From the NCBI GenBank assembly GCA_902530885.1, contig CACABZ010000004.1:1-64000 (forward strand): 64,000 bases of DNA, written 5' to 3'. The DNA is from an uncultured Pelagibacteraceae bacterium. GTDB taxonomy: Bacteria; Pseudomonadota; Alphaproteobacteria; Pelagibacterales; Pelagibacteraceae. Shown here piece after piece: positions 41,570 through 49,849 of the stretch. The notes under the pieces are model-generated. The model was not told the origin of the DNA. It made no database searches and was given only the letters and a program-made list of their open reading frames with translations. A program made the position numbers and the translations under genes. Position 1 is the first letter of the stretch. The number at the start of each line of letters is the position of its first letter.

Positions 41570-41692
41570 TCATTGTAAATATTTATTTTTCTTTATTCTT
41601 TTGAAACTACCTTTGCCTTTCTTAGGCTTAACAATTCTAGAGCGATATTTTGAGGTCTTTAATTCTTTTGCAAATTTATTTCTCTTTTTCAA
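41570..41692 (-). CDS. arfA: ArfA-like alternative ribosome-rescue factor (small ORF)
   Basis: 40-codon ORF on the minus strand, starting with a TTG at 41692-41690 that overlaps the TGA of the upstream regulator gene (TTGA). The predicted protein starts MKKRNKFAKELK and contains SKYRSRIVKPKKGKGSFKR. This aligns with the E. coli ArfA core LFRQRVEKNKKGKGSYMRK, including the diagnostic KKGKGS[YF]xR motif. ArfA recruits a release factor to ribosomes stalled without a stop codon, as backup for tmRNA. Short ArfA proteins of this kind are known in alphaproteobacteria. Identification rests on that motif; the TTG start is inferred from the overlap. Confidence 0.7.
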   Translation of the reverse strand: MKKRNKFAKELKTSKYRSRIVKPKKGKGSFKRIKKNKYLQ

Positions 41693-42318
41693 ATTTTATA
41701 ACCTTCTTTTTCATTTTTAATGAAAGTTTCATCATCAAATATTTCTTTAACCTTTTTTCTCAATCTATAAATATGTGTTTCAACAGTATGGGTATCTGCT
41801 TCGTCTGAATAGTTCCATATCCTAGATAAGATCTCCTTTTTTTTTGTAAAAAAATTCTTGCTTAAGAGTAATATTAAATCAATTTCCTTTTCTGTTAACT
41901 CTAATGATTTTTGATCTTTCATTAATTTTCTTGAATTTTTGTCTAATATATAATCTAAAACTTTCACTGAAGAATTATATTTAAATTTTTTTTTAATAAT
42001 ATTATTAATGACTATTGTGTTTATATGCTCCAATGAAGCTGGTAAATAAATCTTTTCGTAATCTCTTTTGATAATTTTGTTATCTCTCTCATAACAAATT
42101 ATTTTATTTGATATGTTGTCATCGAGTATGCTATTTAAATTTGGATTTTTAAAAATATCTTCATGTATTATATAACCATGATATTTGTTCTTTAGATCCT
42201 CTTTTGAAAAATCATCAGATATTTCTAAAGTAAAACTGAAATATTCTTTCAACTCACTTAAGGTTTTATTAAATTCTTTATTTCCTATAGCTAAAATGAT
42301 ATTTTTTTTATCAACCAT
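41689..42318 (-). CDS. OmpR-type DNA-binding regulator with degenerate receiver
   Basis: 209 residues. The C-terminal half (about 115-209) is a winged helix of the OmpR/PhoB type: SLELTEKEIDLILLLSKN, ILSRIWNYSDEADTHTVETHIYRLRKKV and NEKEGYKI. The N-terminal 105 residues have the length of a receiver domain, but no Asp is found at the expected phosphoacceptor strand (YHGYIIHEDIF); the acidic pocket seems lost. It probably binds DNA without phosphorylation. The start codon ATG overlaps the ATG of the divergent L,D-transpeptidase (CATG). No sensor kinase is nearby. Confidence 0.78.
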   Translation of the reverse strand: MVDKKNIILAIGNKEFNKTLSELKEYFSFTLEISDDFSKEDLKNKYHGYIIHEDIFKNPNLNSILDDNISNKIICYERDNKIIKRDYEKIYLPASLEHINTIVINNIIKKKFKYNSSVKVLDYILDKNSRKLMKDQKSLELTEKEIDLILLLSKNFFTKKKEILSRIWNYSDEADTHTVETHIYRLRKKVKEIFDDETFIKNEKEGYKI

Positions 42319-42805
42319 GAATATCCTTTTAAAAAATAAATACCTTTATTTTAAAGATTATAAGGTAAAATGTGCAATTGGTAAAAGAGGAATTACCAAT
42401 AAAAAAAAAGAAGGGGATAAATGTACACCCAAAGGTAAATTTAAACTAAAATACATATTCTATAGGAAAGACAGAGTAAAAATAAAATCAAGATTAAAAA
42501 CTATACCTATCAAAAAAGATTTTGGATGGTGTGACGACATCAGGTCTAAAAAATATAATAGATTTGTAAAATTTCCATTTAAATATAAAGCCGAAAAACT
42601 TTATAAATCAAATAACATTTACGATATTATAGTAGTTATTAATTATAATATTAATCCAACAAAAAAAAATAAAGGGAGTGCAATTTTCATGCATGTTGCA
42701 AAAAGAAATTATTCTCCTACATTAGGATGTATTGCTGTCTCAAAAAAAAACATCATAGATATAGTTGCAAGCATTACTAAGAAAAGCTATATAACAATAT
42801 CTTAG
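42317..42805 (+). CDS. L,D-transpeptidase catalytic-domain (YkuD) protein
   Basis: 162 residues from the ATG at 42317. The YkuD signature HVAKRNYSPTLGCIAVS carries the catalytic His and Cys (H-x-n-G-C-[IV]-[AS]-[VL]-S). TPKGKFKLKYIFYRKDR is the substrate-side strand typical of the family. The upstream part of the open frame overlaps the regulator gene and lacks family similarity, so I exclude it. No clear signal peptide is seen, as in the short YkuD proteins of alphaproteobacteria. It likely crosslinks peptidoglycan or anchors lipoproteins. It ends 4 bases inside yggS. Confidence 0.82.
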   Translation: MNILLKNKYLYFKDYKVKCAIGKRGITNKKKEGDKCTPKGKFKLKYIFYRKDRVKIKSRLKTIPIKKDFGWCDDIRSKKYNRFVKFPFKYKAEKLYKSNNIYDIIVVINYNINPTKKNKGSAIFMHVAKRNYSPTLGCIAVSKKNIIDIVASITKKSYITIS

Positions 42806-43434
42806 GATCTAGGACCAAAAATAGCGCTCCCTATTCTCACAAATGATGCACCATACTTTATAGCCGTCATGTAATCATTCGACATTCCAATACTTAATTG
42901 TTTAAATTCAAATTTTTTATTCAAATTAGATATTTGCGAGAAGTATCTTTCATAATTAGTGTCATTCGGCGGAATGGCCATCAAACCAATGACGGATAAA
43001 CTTGTTTCTTTTGTTATAAATTTAAAAAAATTATCTAAATTATCAATTTCTATTCCACCTTTTTGTTCCTCTGATCCTAAATTCACTTGTATAAAATAAC
43101 TTAATTTTTTTTTTAATTGCTTTTCCCTTTTATCTAATTCTTTTGCAAGTTTTTTGCTATCTAGAGAATGAATATAATCAAATAGTTCAATTGCTTTTTT
43201 AGCCTTATTAGATTGCAATGATCCTATCATGTGAAGTTTTATATTATTTGAACTTTTAATGTTTTTCCATTTTTTCTCGGCCTCTTGAACTTTATTTTCA
43301 CCAAAATGTTTATGACCGTGCTGTATTAAAGGTTTAATATGGTCTAGAGTGAAAGTTTTACTGACAGCAATAATTTCTGTACTAGAATTTTCAATTTTCT
43401 GTTTAATTTGATTAAAACTGTCTATTATATTCAT
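42802..43434 (-). CDS. yggS: PLP-homeostasis protein YggS/PROSC
   Basis: 210 residues, alanine-racemase-like TIM barrel. IIAVSKTFTLDHIKPLI has the PLP-binding Lys. HFGENKVQEAEKKW, HMIGSLQSNKAKKAIELFDYIHSLDS, QVNLGSEEQKGG and LSIGMSNDYMTAIKYGASFVRIGSAIFG are all family signatures. It buffers pyridoxal phosphate. Its start codon directly abuts that of the divergent ThiE-like gene (CAT|ATG) with no bases between. Confidence 0.94.
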   Translation of the reverse strand: MNIIDSFNQIKQKIENSSTEIIAVSKTFTLDHIKPLIQHGHKHFGENKVQEAEKKWKNIKSSNNIKLHMIGSLQSNKAKKAIELFDYIHSLDSKKLAKELDKREKQLKKKLSYFIQVNLGSEEQKGGIEIDNLDNFFKFITKETSLSVIGLMAIPPNDTNYERYFSQISNLNKKFEFKQLSIGMSNDYMTAIKYGASFVRIGSAIFGPRS

Positions 43435-44010
43435 ATGTTTATTTTTAAAAAAAAATACTATTTATTTCTAGAGAATACTAGATCATTTAATTTAGATTTA
43501 GTTAAAACTAGATACAAATTGGTTATTATTTATAGGAATGAAGATTCTAAAGAAAGCATAGCTCAGATTAAAAATTACGCTAAATTATGTAGAAGAAAAG
43601 GAATAAAGTTTTTTATAGCAAATAACGCCTTAATGCTCACCAAGGTCAAAGCAGATGGGCTCTATATATCTGCTCATAATAAAGATTTAAGCTTAATAAG
43701 ATATAAGTATCTTTCCTACGAGATAATTGGATCTGCACATAATCAAACAGAAATAGTCATTAAATTAAAACAAGGGTGCCAAAAAATATTGGTGTCTAGA
43801 CTCTTTCAAACAAGCTATGTATCTAAGAAAGGGTTTTTAGGTATCATAAAATTTAACACAATAGCAAAAAGGACTCCAGTTGAAATAATTCCACTAGGGG
43901 GTATTAACATTAATAATCTATCAAAACTTAAAATGGTTAAGAGTAATTCTATAGCTTTTTTATCTGCAATAAAAAAAAAGCCGGCTAAATTTATTAACCG
44001 GCTTTTTTAA
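43435..44010 (+). CDS. ThiE/TenI-like protein
   Basis: 191 residues from the ATG at 43435. The fold of thiamine-phosphate synthase/TenI can be followed: FFIANNALMLTKVKADGLYISAHN corresponds to the ThiE region IINDRVDLALAxxADGVHLGQ, and IIGSAHNQTE to the GxSxH segment. The end has IIPLGGININN like AIGGI. The Asp-Arg of the NDR motif is replaced (NNA), so ThiE activity is doubtful and a TenI-like or other role is possible. No other thiamine gene is nearby. The last codons form part of a terminator hairpin. Confidence 0.7.
   Translation: MFIFKKKYYLFLENTRSFNLDLVKTRYKLVIIYRNEDSKESIAQIKNYAKLCRRKGIKFFIANNALMLTKVKADGLYISAHNKDLSLIRYKYLSYEIIGSAHNQTEIVIKLKQGCQKILVSRLFQTSYVSKKGFLGIIKFNTIAKRTPVEIIPLGGININNLSKLKMVKSNSIAFLSAIKKKPAKFINRLF
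43971..44008. terminator. Bidirectional Rho-independent terminator
   Basis: GCCGG at 43980-43984 pairs with CCGGC at 43998-44002, flanked by an A run (43971-43979) and a T run (44003-44008) that extend the stem and provide a U tract in both directions. The 13-base loop contains TAAATTTA. It lies inside the last dozen codons of the ThiE-like gene and 24 bases beyond the stop of the convergent porin gene, so it can end both transcripts. Confidence 0.85.
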
Positions 44011-44031
44011 ATTTTAATTCTAACTAACTAA

Positions 44032-45108
44032 TTAGAACGCTAATGACATAGCAACGATTGTTTCTGTAACATCGTCACCTGATGTGTATGAAGCATTAGA
44101 TGTTTCAGAGTTAGATAGTGATAAAGTCATACCACCCATCGTGTAAGCTACATCTATTGTATCGATATCCATTTCTACGTCACCTCTTGTTGTAACGTTA
44201 GTGTTAGAGATAGCTCTAGATTGTTTCTCTGAGCTCTCTGCAGTGTATGATACAGATAAAGCATCATTTACTGCAAATCCAACTGAATATGCTTCGTTTT
44301 CATAGTGTTGTACTAATTGAGTTGCTACTGCGTTGTTCATTCTTTGTGCTGGTGCGTGTTTTGTTTCACCATAACCGAATGATACTGGACCCATTGAATA
44401 ATTAAATGCTAAAGAACCACCTTCTTTAGTTTGTCTAGCATCTTGGTTACCCATAGCATCAAATTCATAGTATGAACCTGATAATGTTAAACCATCAATT
44501 GGCGCCATTGTAACAGCGTATTGAGTCATATCACCAGTTGATTTTGTTCCTACTACTGAGTGAGATGAATCATTTGCTGTTCCACCGTATCCACCTGGAG
44601 TCGTTCCAACTTTGAAAGTCATTCCTAATGGTAACAGGTCTGCTGGAGCATGGTACTGAACGTTGTTTGAACCGCTGATGTTGTTTCCATACTGCATCGT
44701 AGTTGTTGCAGCAGCTCCACCACCGTAACCGTTATCAGAACCTACACCGTATGCAGAATTGTCAAACGCATATTTTGTAGATAGTCCACACTCAGATATA
44801 CAAATTTTGAAAGTACCGTAGTCAGTTCCGAATGAAAGATTTGCATCATCCTGTACTGTAGCACCATCGATATCTTGAGCATATGACCATGTCATACCGT
44901 TGTCTAGTTCACCAGAAGCTGATAGTGAGAACTCATTTGATATTCCAAGTCCTTTACCAACACCGTGTGTTCCAGTTGTTCCGCTATTACTTAAGATTGT
45001 GTAAGTAGTTTTTACACCACCTGTCACTGCAAAGTCACCAGCATAAGCTGATGTAACTAGCATTACTGAAGAAATAACTGAGAACAATAGTTTTGTTAAT
45101 TTATTCAT
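44032..45108 (-). CDS. Major outer-membrane porin-like protein
   Basis: 358 residues from the ATG at 45108, which has a good AAAGGAG ribosome binding site 6 bases upstream; the open frame's further N-terminal codons lack one. A standard signal peptide (LLFSVISSVMLVTSAYA) is cut before GDFAVTGG. The mature part is rich in Gly, Ser, Thr and Asn with alternating beta strands, and ends in an aromatic residue (VAMSLAF) typical of Omp85-inserted barrels. It resembles the general porins abundant in SAR11. Codon choice (GCT, GGT, GTT, ACT) and higher G+C than the neighbours suggest very high expression. Confidence 0.85.
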   Translation of the reverse strand: MNKLTKLLFSVISSVMLVTSAYAGDFAVTGGVKTTYTILSNSGTTGTHGVGKGLGISNEFSLSASGELDNGMTWSYAQDIDGATVQDDANLSFGTDYGTFKICISECGLSTKYAFDNSAYGVGSDNGYGGGAAATTTMQYGNNISGSNNVQYHAPADLLPLGMTFKVGTTPGGYGGTANDSSHSVVGTKSTGDMTQYAVTMAPIDGLTLSGSYYEFDAMGNQDARQTKEGGSLAFNYSMGPVSFGYGETKHAPAQRMNNAVATQLVQHYENEAYSVGFAVNDALSVSYTAESSEKQSRAISNTNVTTRGDVEMDIDTIDVAYTMGGMTLSLSNSETSNASYTSGDDVTETIVAMSLAF

Positions 45109-45129
45109 TGTTTCTCCTTTTGTTAAAAC

Positions 45130-45145
45130 GTTAATTATAATTAAC
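45130..45145 (-). promoter_or_regulatory. Palindrome containing a -10-like TATAAT upstream of the porin gene
   Basis: A perfect 16-base palindrome (GTTAATTATAATTAAC) lies 21 bases before the porin ATG. On the minus strand it contains TATAAT (45139-45134), well placed as a -10 element with a leader of about 20 bases. I see no strong -35 hexamer. The palindrome could be an operator overlapping the promoter. Prediction only. Confidence 0.4.
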
Positions 45146-45264
45146 AATAGATTTATCTATGTTTTTAAGCTTAATTTGTATTAAAACCTGTTATATCAAT
45201 GAATTCTCTTTATTAGTGTTGTAAAAATACCACATATAAAAAAGCCCCATTTTACTCAATTTTA

Positions 45265-45292
45265 TTGGATTATTGATTACTAATGCTATTAT
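45265..45292 (+). promoter_or_regulatory. Predicted promoter of the DUF3576-leuS-lptE-holA operon
   Basis: TTGGAT (45265-45270), a 16-base spacer and TATTAT (45287-45292) give a start point roughly 12 bases before the ATG at 45311. The rest of the roughly 200-base region between the porin and this gene holds the porin leader and AT-rich sequence without further recognisable features. Confidence 0.4.
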
Positions 45293-45310
45293 CCGTTGTA
45301 TCTTACATTT

Positions 45311-45838
45311 ATGAACATAAAATTTATCATTTTAGCAACTTTTTTATCTGTTTTTTTCTTAACTTCTTCTTGCGGAAAAGGTTTTTTTAAGAAAGTTGAT
45401 ACTAGGCAAGTACCAATTTCTGGACCTGAAAGAGCAAAAAAAAATGTTAAGGAAGGTCGTGGAGTAAGTTTAGGTTCTATAATAGGAAAAGACGGTAAGG
45501 GAACAAATTATGAGTTTAGTACTTCAAATCCTCTGTGGAGAGCTACATTAGATATTCTAGATTTTTTACCGTTAACAACTGTTGATTATTCAGGAGGAAT
45601 GATAATTTCAGATTGGTACACGGACAATTCTAATAATAAACAAGCTTTAAAAATTACAGTAAGATTTCTATCTAATAAAGTTCAAACTAACAGTGTGAAA
45701 GTTACAGTGCATAGGAAGCAATGTTCAGTCAATGAGTCATGTAAAGTCGAAGTTTTTAAATCTCGTATTCAGGAAGAATTAGTAGCATCAATTTTAAAGG
45801 AAGCAAGCCTTTTAGAAAAACAACAAAAGAATAATTAA
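45311..45838 (+). CDS. DUF3576-type lipoprotein
   Basis: 175 residues from the ATG at 45311. The signal peptide ends in a lipobox (FLTSSC), so it is probably a membrane-anchored lipoprotein. The body has GPERAKKNVKEGRG, NPLWRATLDILDFLPLTTVDYSGGMIISDWY and VTVHRKQC, matching the DUF3576 family found in alphaproteobacteria directly before leuS. The function is unknown. Its position before leuS, lptE and holA suggests an envelope role linked to the LptE step. Confidence 0.82.
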   Translation: MNIKFIILATFLSVFFLTSSCGKGFFKKVDTRQVPISGPERAKKNVKEGRGVSLGSIIGKDGKGTNYEFSTSNPLWRATLDILDFLPLTTVDYSGGMIISDWYTDNSNNKQALKITVRFLSNKVQTNSVKVTVHRKQCSVNESCKVEVFKSRIQEELVASILKEASLLEKQQKNN

Positions 45839-45850
45839 TTTTTAGATTGT

Positions 45851-48383
45851 ATGGAAAGACTTAATTTTCAAGCTATTGAAAAAAAATGGCAAACAGTTTT
45901 CGAAAAAAATAAGTTATACAATAATAAGACAGCAAAAAAATTTTATTGCCTAGAAATGTTTCCCTACCCATCAGGAAAAATACATATGGGGCACGTAAGA
46001 AATTATACTATAGGAGACGTTATAGCCCGATTTAAATTCTTAAATGGATTCAATGTTTTACATCCGATGGGTTGGGATGCATTTGGTTTACCAGCTGAAA
46101 ATGCTGCCAAAGAAAATAATTTACATCCAAGAGAATGGACGGAAAAGAATATTGCAGAAATGAAAAGACAACTTAAATTAATGGGTCTCTCAATTGATTG
46201 GGATTTAGAAATTTCTACTTGTGATGAAAAATATTACAAACATCAACAAGAAATTTTTATAGATTTTTATCATCGTGGTTTTGTAAAAAGAAAAGAGAAC
46301 TACGTTAATTGGGATCCTATAGAAAAAACCGTTTTAGCTAATGAGCAAGTAGTAAATGGTCGTGGTTGGAGGTCTGGGGCCATAGTTGAAAGAAAGAAGC
46401 TATATCAATGGTTTTTTGACATTACAAAGTTTTCTGAAGAATTGCTTAGTGGTTTAGATAATTTGGATAATTGGCCAGAAAAAGTAAAAAACATGCAAAA
46501 AAAACTGGATTGGAAAATCAGTAGGTTGTGAAATCGATTTTAAGCTTTCCGATTCAGTAAAAAAAATAAAAATCTTTACAACAAGACCTGACACGATTTT
46601 TGGAGCGTCATTTATTGCCATATCTGTAGATCATCCTTTATGCGCGAAATTTTCAAATAATGACAAATTTATCAAATTCAAAGAAGAATGTTCTAAAACA
46701 GGCACCACCGAAGAGGCGCTAGCAAATGCAGACAAAATTGGTTTTGAAACAAAATTATTTTGTGACCATCCTTTTAAAAAAAACCATAAACTGCCAGTAT
46801 TTGTAGCAAATTTTATATTAATGGATTATGGAACTGGTGCAATATTTGGTTGTCCAGCGCACGATCAAAGAGACTTTGATTTTGCAAAAAAATATAATTT
46901 GAAAATCACTGAGGTAGTTGCTGAAAAAAAGAAACAACCTGAAAATTTTAATAATCTTAAAGAAGCATATACTGGAGATGGAATTTTAGTAAATTCAGAT
47001 TTCTTGAATAATATGAACGTAGAATCAGCCAAAGTAAAAATAATTCAAAAAATAGAAAATTTAAAAATCGGAAGTAAGAAAGTTTCCTACAGATTGAGAG
47101 ATTGGGGGATATCTAGACAAAGATATTGGGGTTGTCCAATTCCGATGATACACCTAGAAAATGGCACTATAAAACCGGTCGAAAAAAATGAATTACCAAT
47201 TAAACTCCCAAAAGACATCGACTTAAAGACAAATGGTAATCCATTAGACCATCATAAATCTTGGAAATTTACTAAAGATAAGATATCTGGAAAACCTGCC
47301 ATAAGAGAAACTGATACACTAGATACATTTGTTGACTCTTCTTGGTATTTCTTGAGATTTTGTTCCCCAAAAAAAGAGGAATCGGCTTTCGACTTAGATG
47401 AAGTAAATTATTGGATGCCAGTTGATCAATATATTGGTGGAGTAGAACATGCAATATTGCACTTATTGTATTCGAGATTTTTTATGAGAGCTCTAAAAAA
47501 AAATGACTCGAAAATAAAATATACCGAACCTTTTAAGGGTCTATTTACACAAGGTATGGTTTGTCATGAAACTTATAAAGACTCTAATGGCAAATGGCTT
47601 AGTCCAGATGAAATTGAAAAAGATAATGATGGTAATTATATTAAAAAAGAAGATCAATCAAAAGTTATAGTTGGATCTTCTGAGTCAATGTCAAAATCAA
47701 AAAAAAATGTTATAGATCCGGAAAGCATGATAAAATCTTACGGTGCTGACGCTGTAAGATGGTTTATTTTGTCAGATAGCCCCCCAGAAAAAGATGTTCA
47801 ATGGTCAAACCAAGGTGTAAATGCTGCTTATAAATTTCTTCAAAAAATTTATAATTTAAATCTTTTAATTATTGATAGAAAAGAATCTCAAGACGATTTG
47901 GACGAAGATTTTGAGCTTAAGATTAATTCTTATATTTTTAGGATAACAAATCTAATCGAAAATTTTAATTTAAATGTAGTTATTGCGTGTGTATATGAAC
48001 TTTATAATCTTTTTAATGAATATTTGAATAAAAAAATAAGTAATAAATGTATTAAAAATAATATAATTAAAGTCATGAAAATTTTAATTCCATTTACACC
48101 GCACCTTGCTCATGAATGCCTTGAATTACTTGGAACTAATAATGTTTCAAAATGGCCTGCTGTGGACAAAAAAATGATAGATAAAGAAAAAATTAAGATA
48201 GCAGTACAATTGAATGGTAGAACAAAAACAATTCTGGAAGTAGAAAAAAACATTAACCAAAATGATGTAGTTGAAATTTGTAAAAAAAATGTGAAAATGA
48301 GTAGAAATTTAGCAAATAGTAAAATTAAAAAAACAATATTTGTAAAAAACAAAATTATTAATTTTATAATTGAAATAAAGTAA
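45851..48383 (+). CDS. leuS: Leucyl-tRNA synthetase, interrupted by a one-base frameshift
   Basis: Together the two frames encode about 843 residues of a complete LeuRS. The first frame (45851-46531) carries the HIGH motif in [20 protein letters not shown]. The second is open from about 46503 to 48383 and carries the editing domain ([33 protein letters not shown]), [16 protein letters not shown] and the KMSKS-type SMSKSKKN, then the anticodon-binding and C-terminal parts. The frame changes at the run of eight A at 46497-46504; seven would give continuous MQKNWIGKS, the normal LeuRS sequence. The gene is essential and otherwise perfect, so sequencing error, very recent mutation or slippage rescue is more likely than decay. 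Confidence 0.9.
46496..46505 (+). other. A8 homopolymer where the leuS frame breaks
   Basis: The tract C-A8-C carries one A too many for the leuS frame. Upstream codons are in one frame up to CAA-AAA; after skipping one A the frame resumes as AAC-TGG-ATT-GGA. Without the skip, translation ends at TGA 46529-46531. Confidence 0.88.
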
Positions 48384-48847
48384 TGAAAAAAAAATGGAAC
48401 TGCTTTTTAATTGTACTTTTATTACTATTAAATAACTGCTCATATCAAAAAATTAATTCCTCTAACCAAGATTTTTACATAAATGAAATAACTATATCAG
48501 GGGAAAAAAGAGCAGCATTTTTAATTAAGAAGAAATTAAAAAACAATTTTGTTAAATCTGGAGCTAATCCTTTAAACATAATTATAGATCTAAAAAAAAC
48601 AAAAGATGTAGCTGAAAAAAATCTTCAAAATAAAGTAACAAAATATCAGTTAGGATTAAAGGCACAAACTGTAGTAAGAAACAAAGATGGTGATGAAAGT
48701 ATAGCTAAATTGTATTCAAATGACTTTGTATATGAAGTAGTAAAAAGATACGCCGATACAAAAGAAAATGAAAAAAATGCTTATAATACTTTAATCGATC
48801 AAACTGTAGATCAAATAATGGAGGATTTGAAAATTAAGTTTAAATAG
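48383..48847 (+). CDS. lptE: LPS-assembly lipoprotein LptE
   Basis: 154 residues. The lipoprotein signal CFLIVLLLLLNNC ends with the lipidated Cys, followed by SYQKI. The remaining part has the LptE layout of two strands, a helix (KRAAFLIKKKLKNNF) and further strands (KYQLGLKAQTVVRN). It plugs the LptD barrel that inserts lipopolysaccharide in the outer membrane. Sequence conservation is low in this family; position between leuS and holA is the strongest support. ATG overlaps the leuS stop (TAATG). Confidence 0.83.
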   Translation: MKKKWNCFLIVLLLLLNNCSYQKINSSNQDFYINEITISGEKRAAFLIKKKLKNNFVKSGANPLNIIIDLKKTKDVAEKNLQNKVTKYQLGLKAQTVVRNKDGDESIAKLYSNDFVYEVVKRYADTKENEKNAYNTLIDQTVDQIMEDLKIKFK

Positions 48848-49849
48848 ATGATCATTAAAAGTTACCAAATAGAAAATAATATAGACACGATCGATAAACA
48901 CAAATTTGCCCTTTTTTATGGCGAAAACAATGGATTAAAAGATCACTTAAAATTTAAAATCAAAAAAAAATATAAAGGGATTGAGATTCTAAATCTTTAC
49001 GACGAAGATTTCAGTAAAAATAAAGATATTTTAATAAACGAAGCAAAAAATGAGTCATTGTTTAGTAAGGAAAAAATAATTTTTGTCAATCAAGCAAATG
49101 ATAAAATCACAAAAAATATTGAATATTTGATGAATGATAAGTCTCATAAAAATATTATACTCTTCTCTGATATATTGGATAAAAAATCAACCTTACGAAA
49201 TCTTTTTGAAAAAGATAAAACAGCAATAGCAGTTGCTTGTTATCAGGACAATGAAGTTACTTTAAAAAAATTAGCCATCAAGAACCTTAAAGAATTTACT
49301 AATATAAATGATAACCATATTAGGATGATTGTTGGATTTTGTAATTTGGATAGAACAAAATTAATAAGCAACATTATAAAAATTAAAACTTATTTTGATA
49401 AAAACAAAATAGACGAAAATGAATTAGAGATACTTCTGAGATCAGATACTAACGAAATTTTTAATGATATTAGAGACGCTGTTCTAACTAAAGATAAGTT
49501 AAAATTGAACAACTTACTAAATGATTTTGTTTTTATAAAAGAAGATGCTTATATATATTTTAACTCTATAAACACAAGATTATTAAAACTTTTAGATATA
49601 TTTAATCTAGTTAACAAAAACGTTAATTTAGATAATGCTGTAGACACTATTAAGCCTCCAATATTTTGGAAAGACAAGCCAATCTATAAAAAAATGATGA
49701 ATAAATGGGATAAATCAAGCATTCTAGAGGCAGTCAAGTATTTAGGCAAAATAGATAAAATGATGAAAACAAATTCTAATGTGAATGGACTTACACTAAT
49801 TAAAAACTCCTTAAATAATATTTGCTCTACGACTTGGACTTATTTTTGA
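48848..49849 (+). CDS. holA: DNA polymerase III subunit delta
   Basis: 333 residues. It starts with FALFYGENNGLKDHLKFKI, resembling the Walker-like N-terminus of HolA. NEAKNESLFSKEKIIFVNQAND and the C-terminal helical region with NTRLLKLLDIFNLV support the call. HolA opens the beta clamp in the clamp-loader complex. It follows lptE immediately (TAG-ATG) in the leuS-lptE-holA order and overlaps the convergent parB by 23 bases. Confidence 0.88.
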   Translation: MIIKSYQIENNIDTIDKHKFALFYGENNGLKDHLKFKIKKKYKGIEILNLYDEDFSKNKDILINEAKNESLFSKEKIIFVNQANDKITKNIEYLMNDKSHKNIILFSDILDKKSTLRNLFEKDKTAIAVACYQDNEVTLKKLAIKNLKEFTNINDNHIRMIVGFCNLDRTKLISNIIKIKTYFDKNKIDENELEILLRSDTNEIFNDIRDAVLTKDKLKLNNLLNDFVFIKEDAYIYFNSINTRLLKLLDIFNLVNKNVNLDNAVDTIKPPIFWKDKPIYKKMMNKWDKSSILEAVKYLGKIDKMMKTNSNVNGLTLIKNSLNNICSTTWTYF

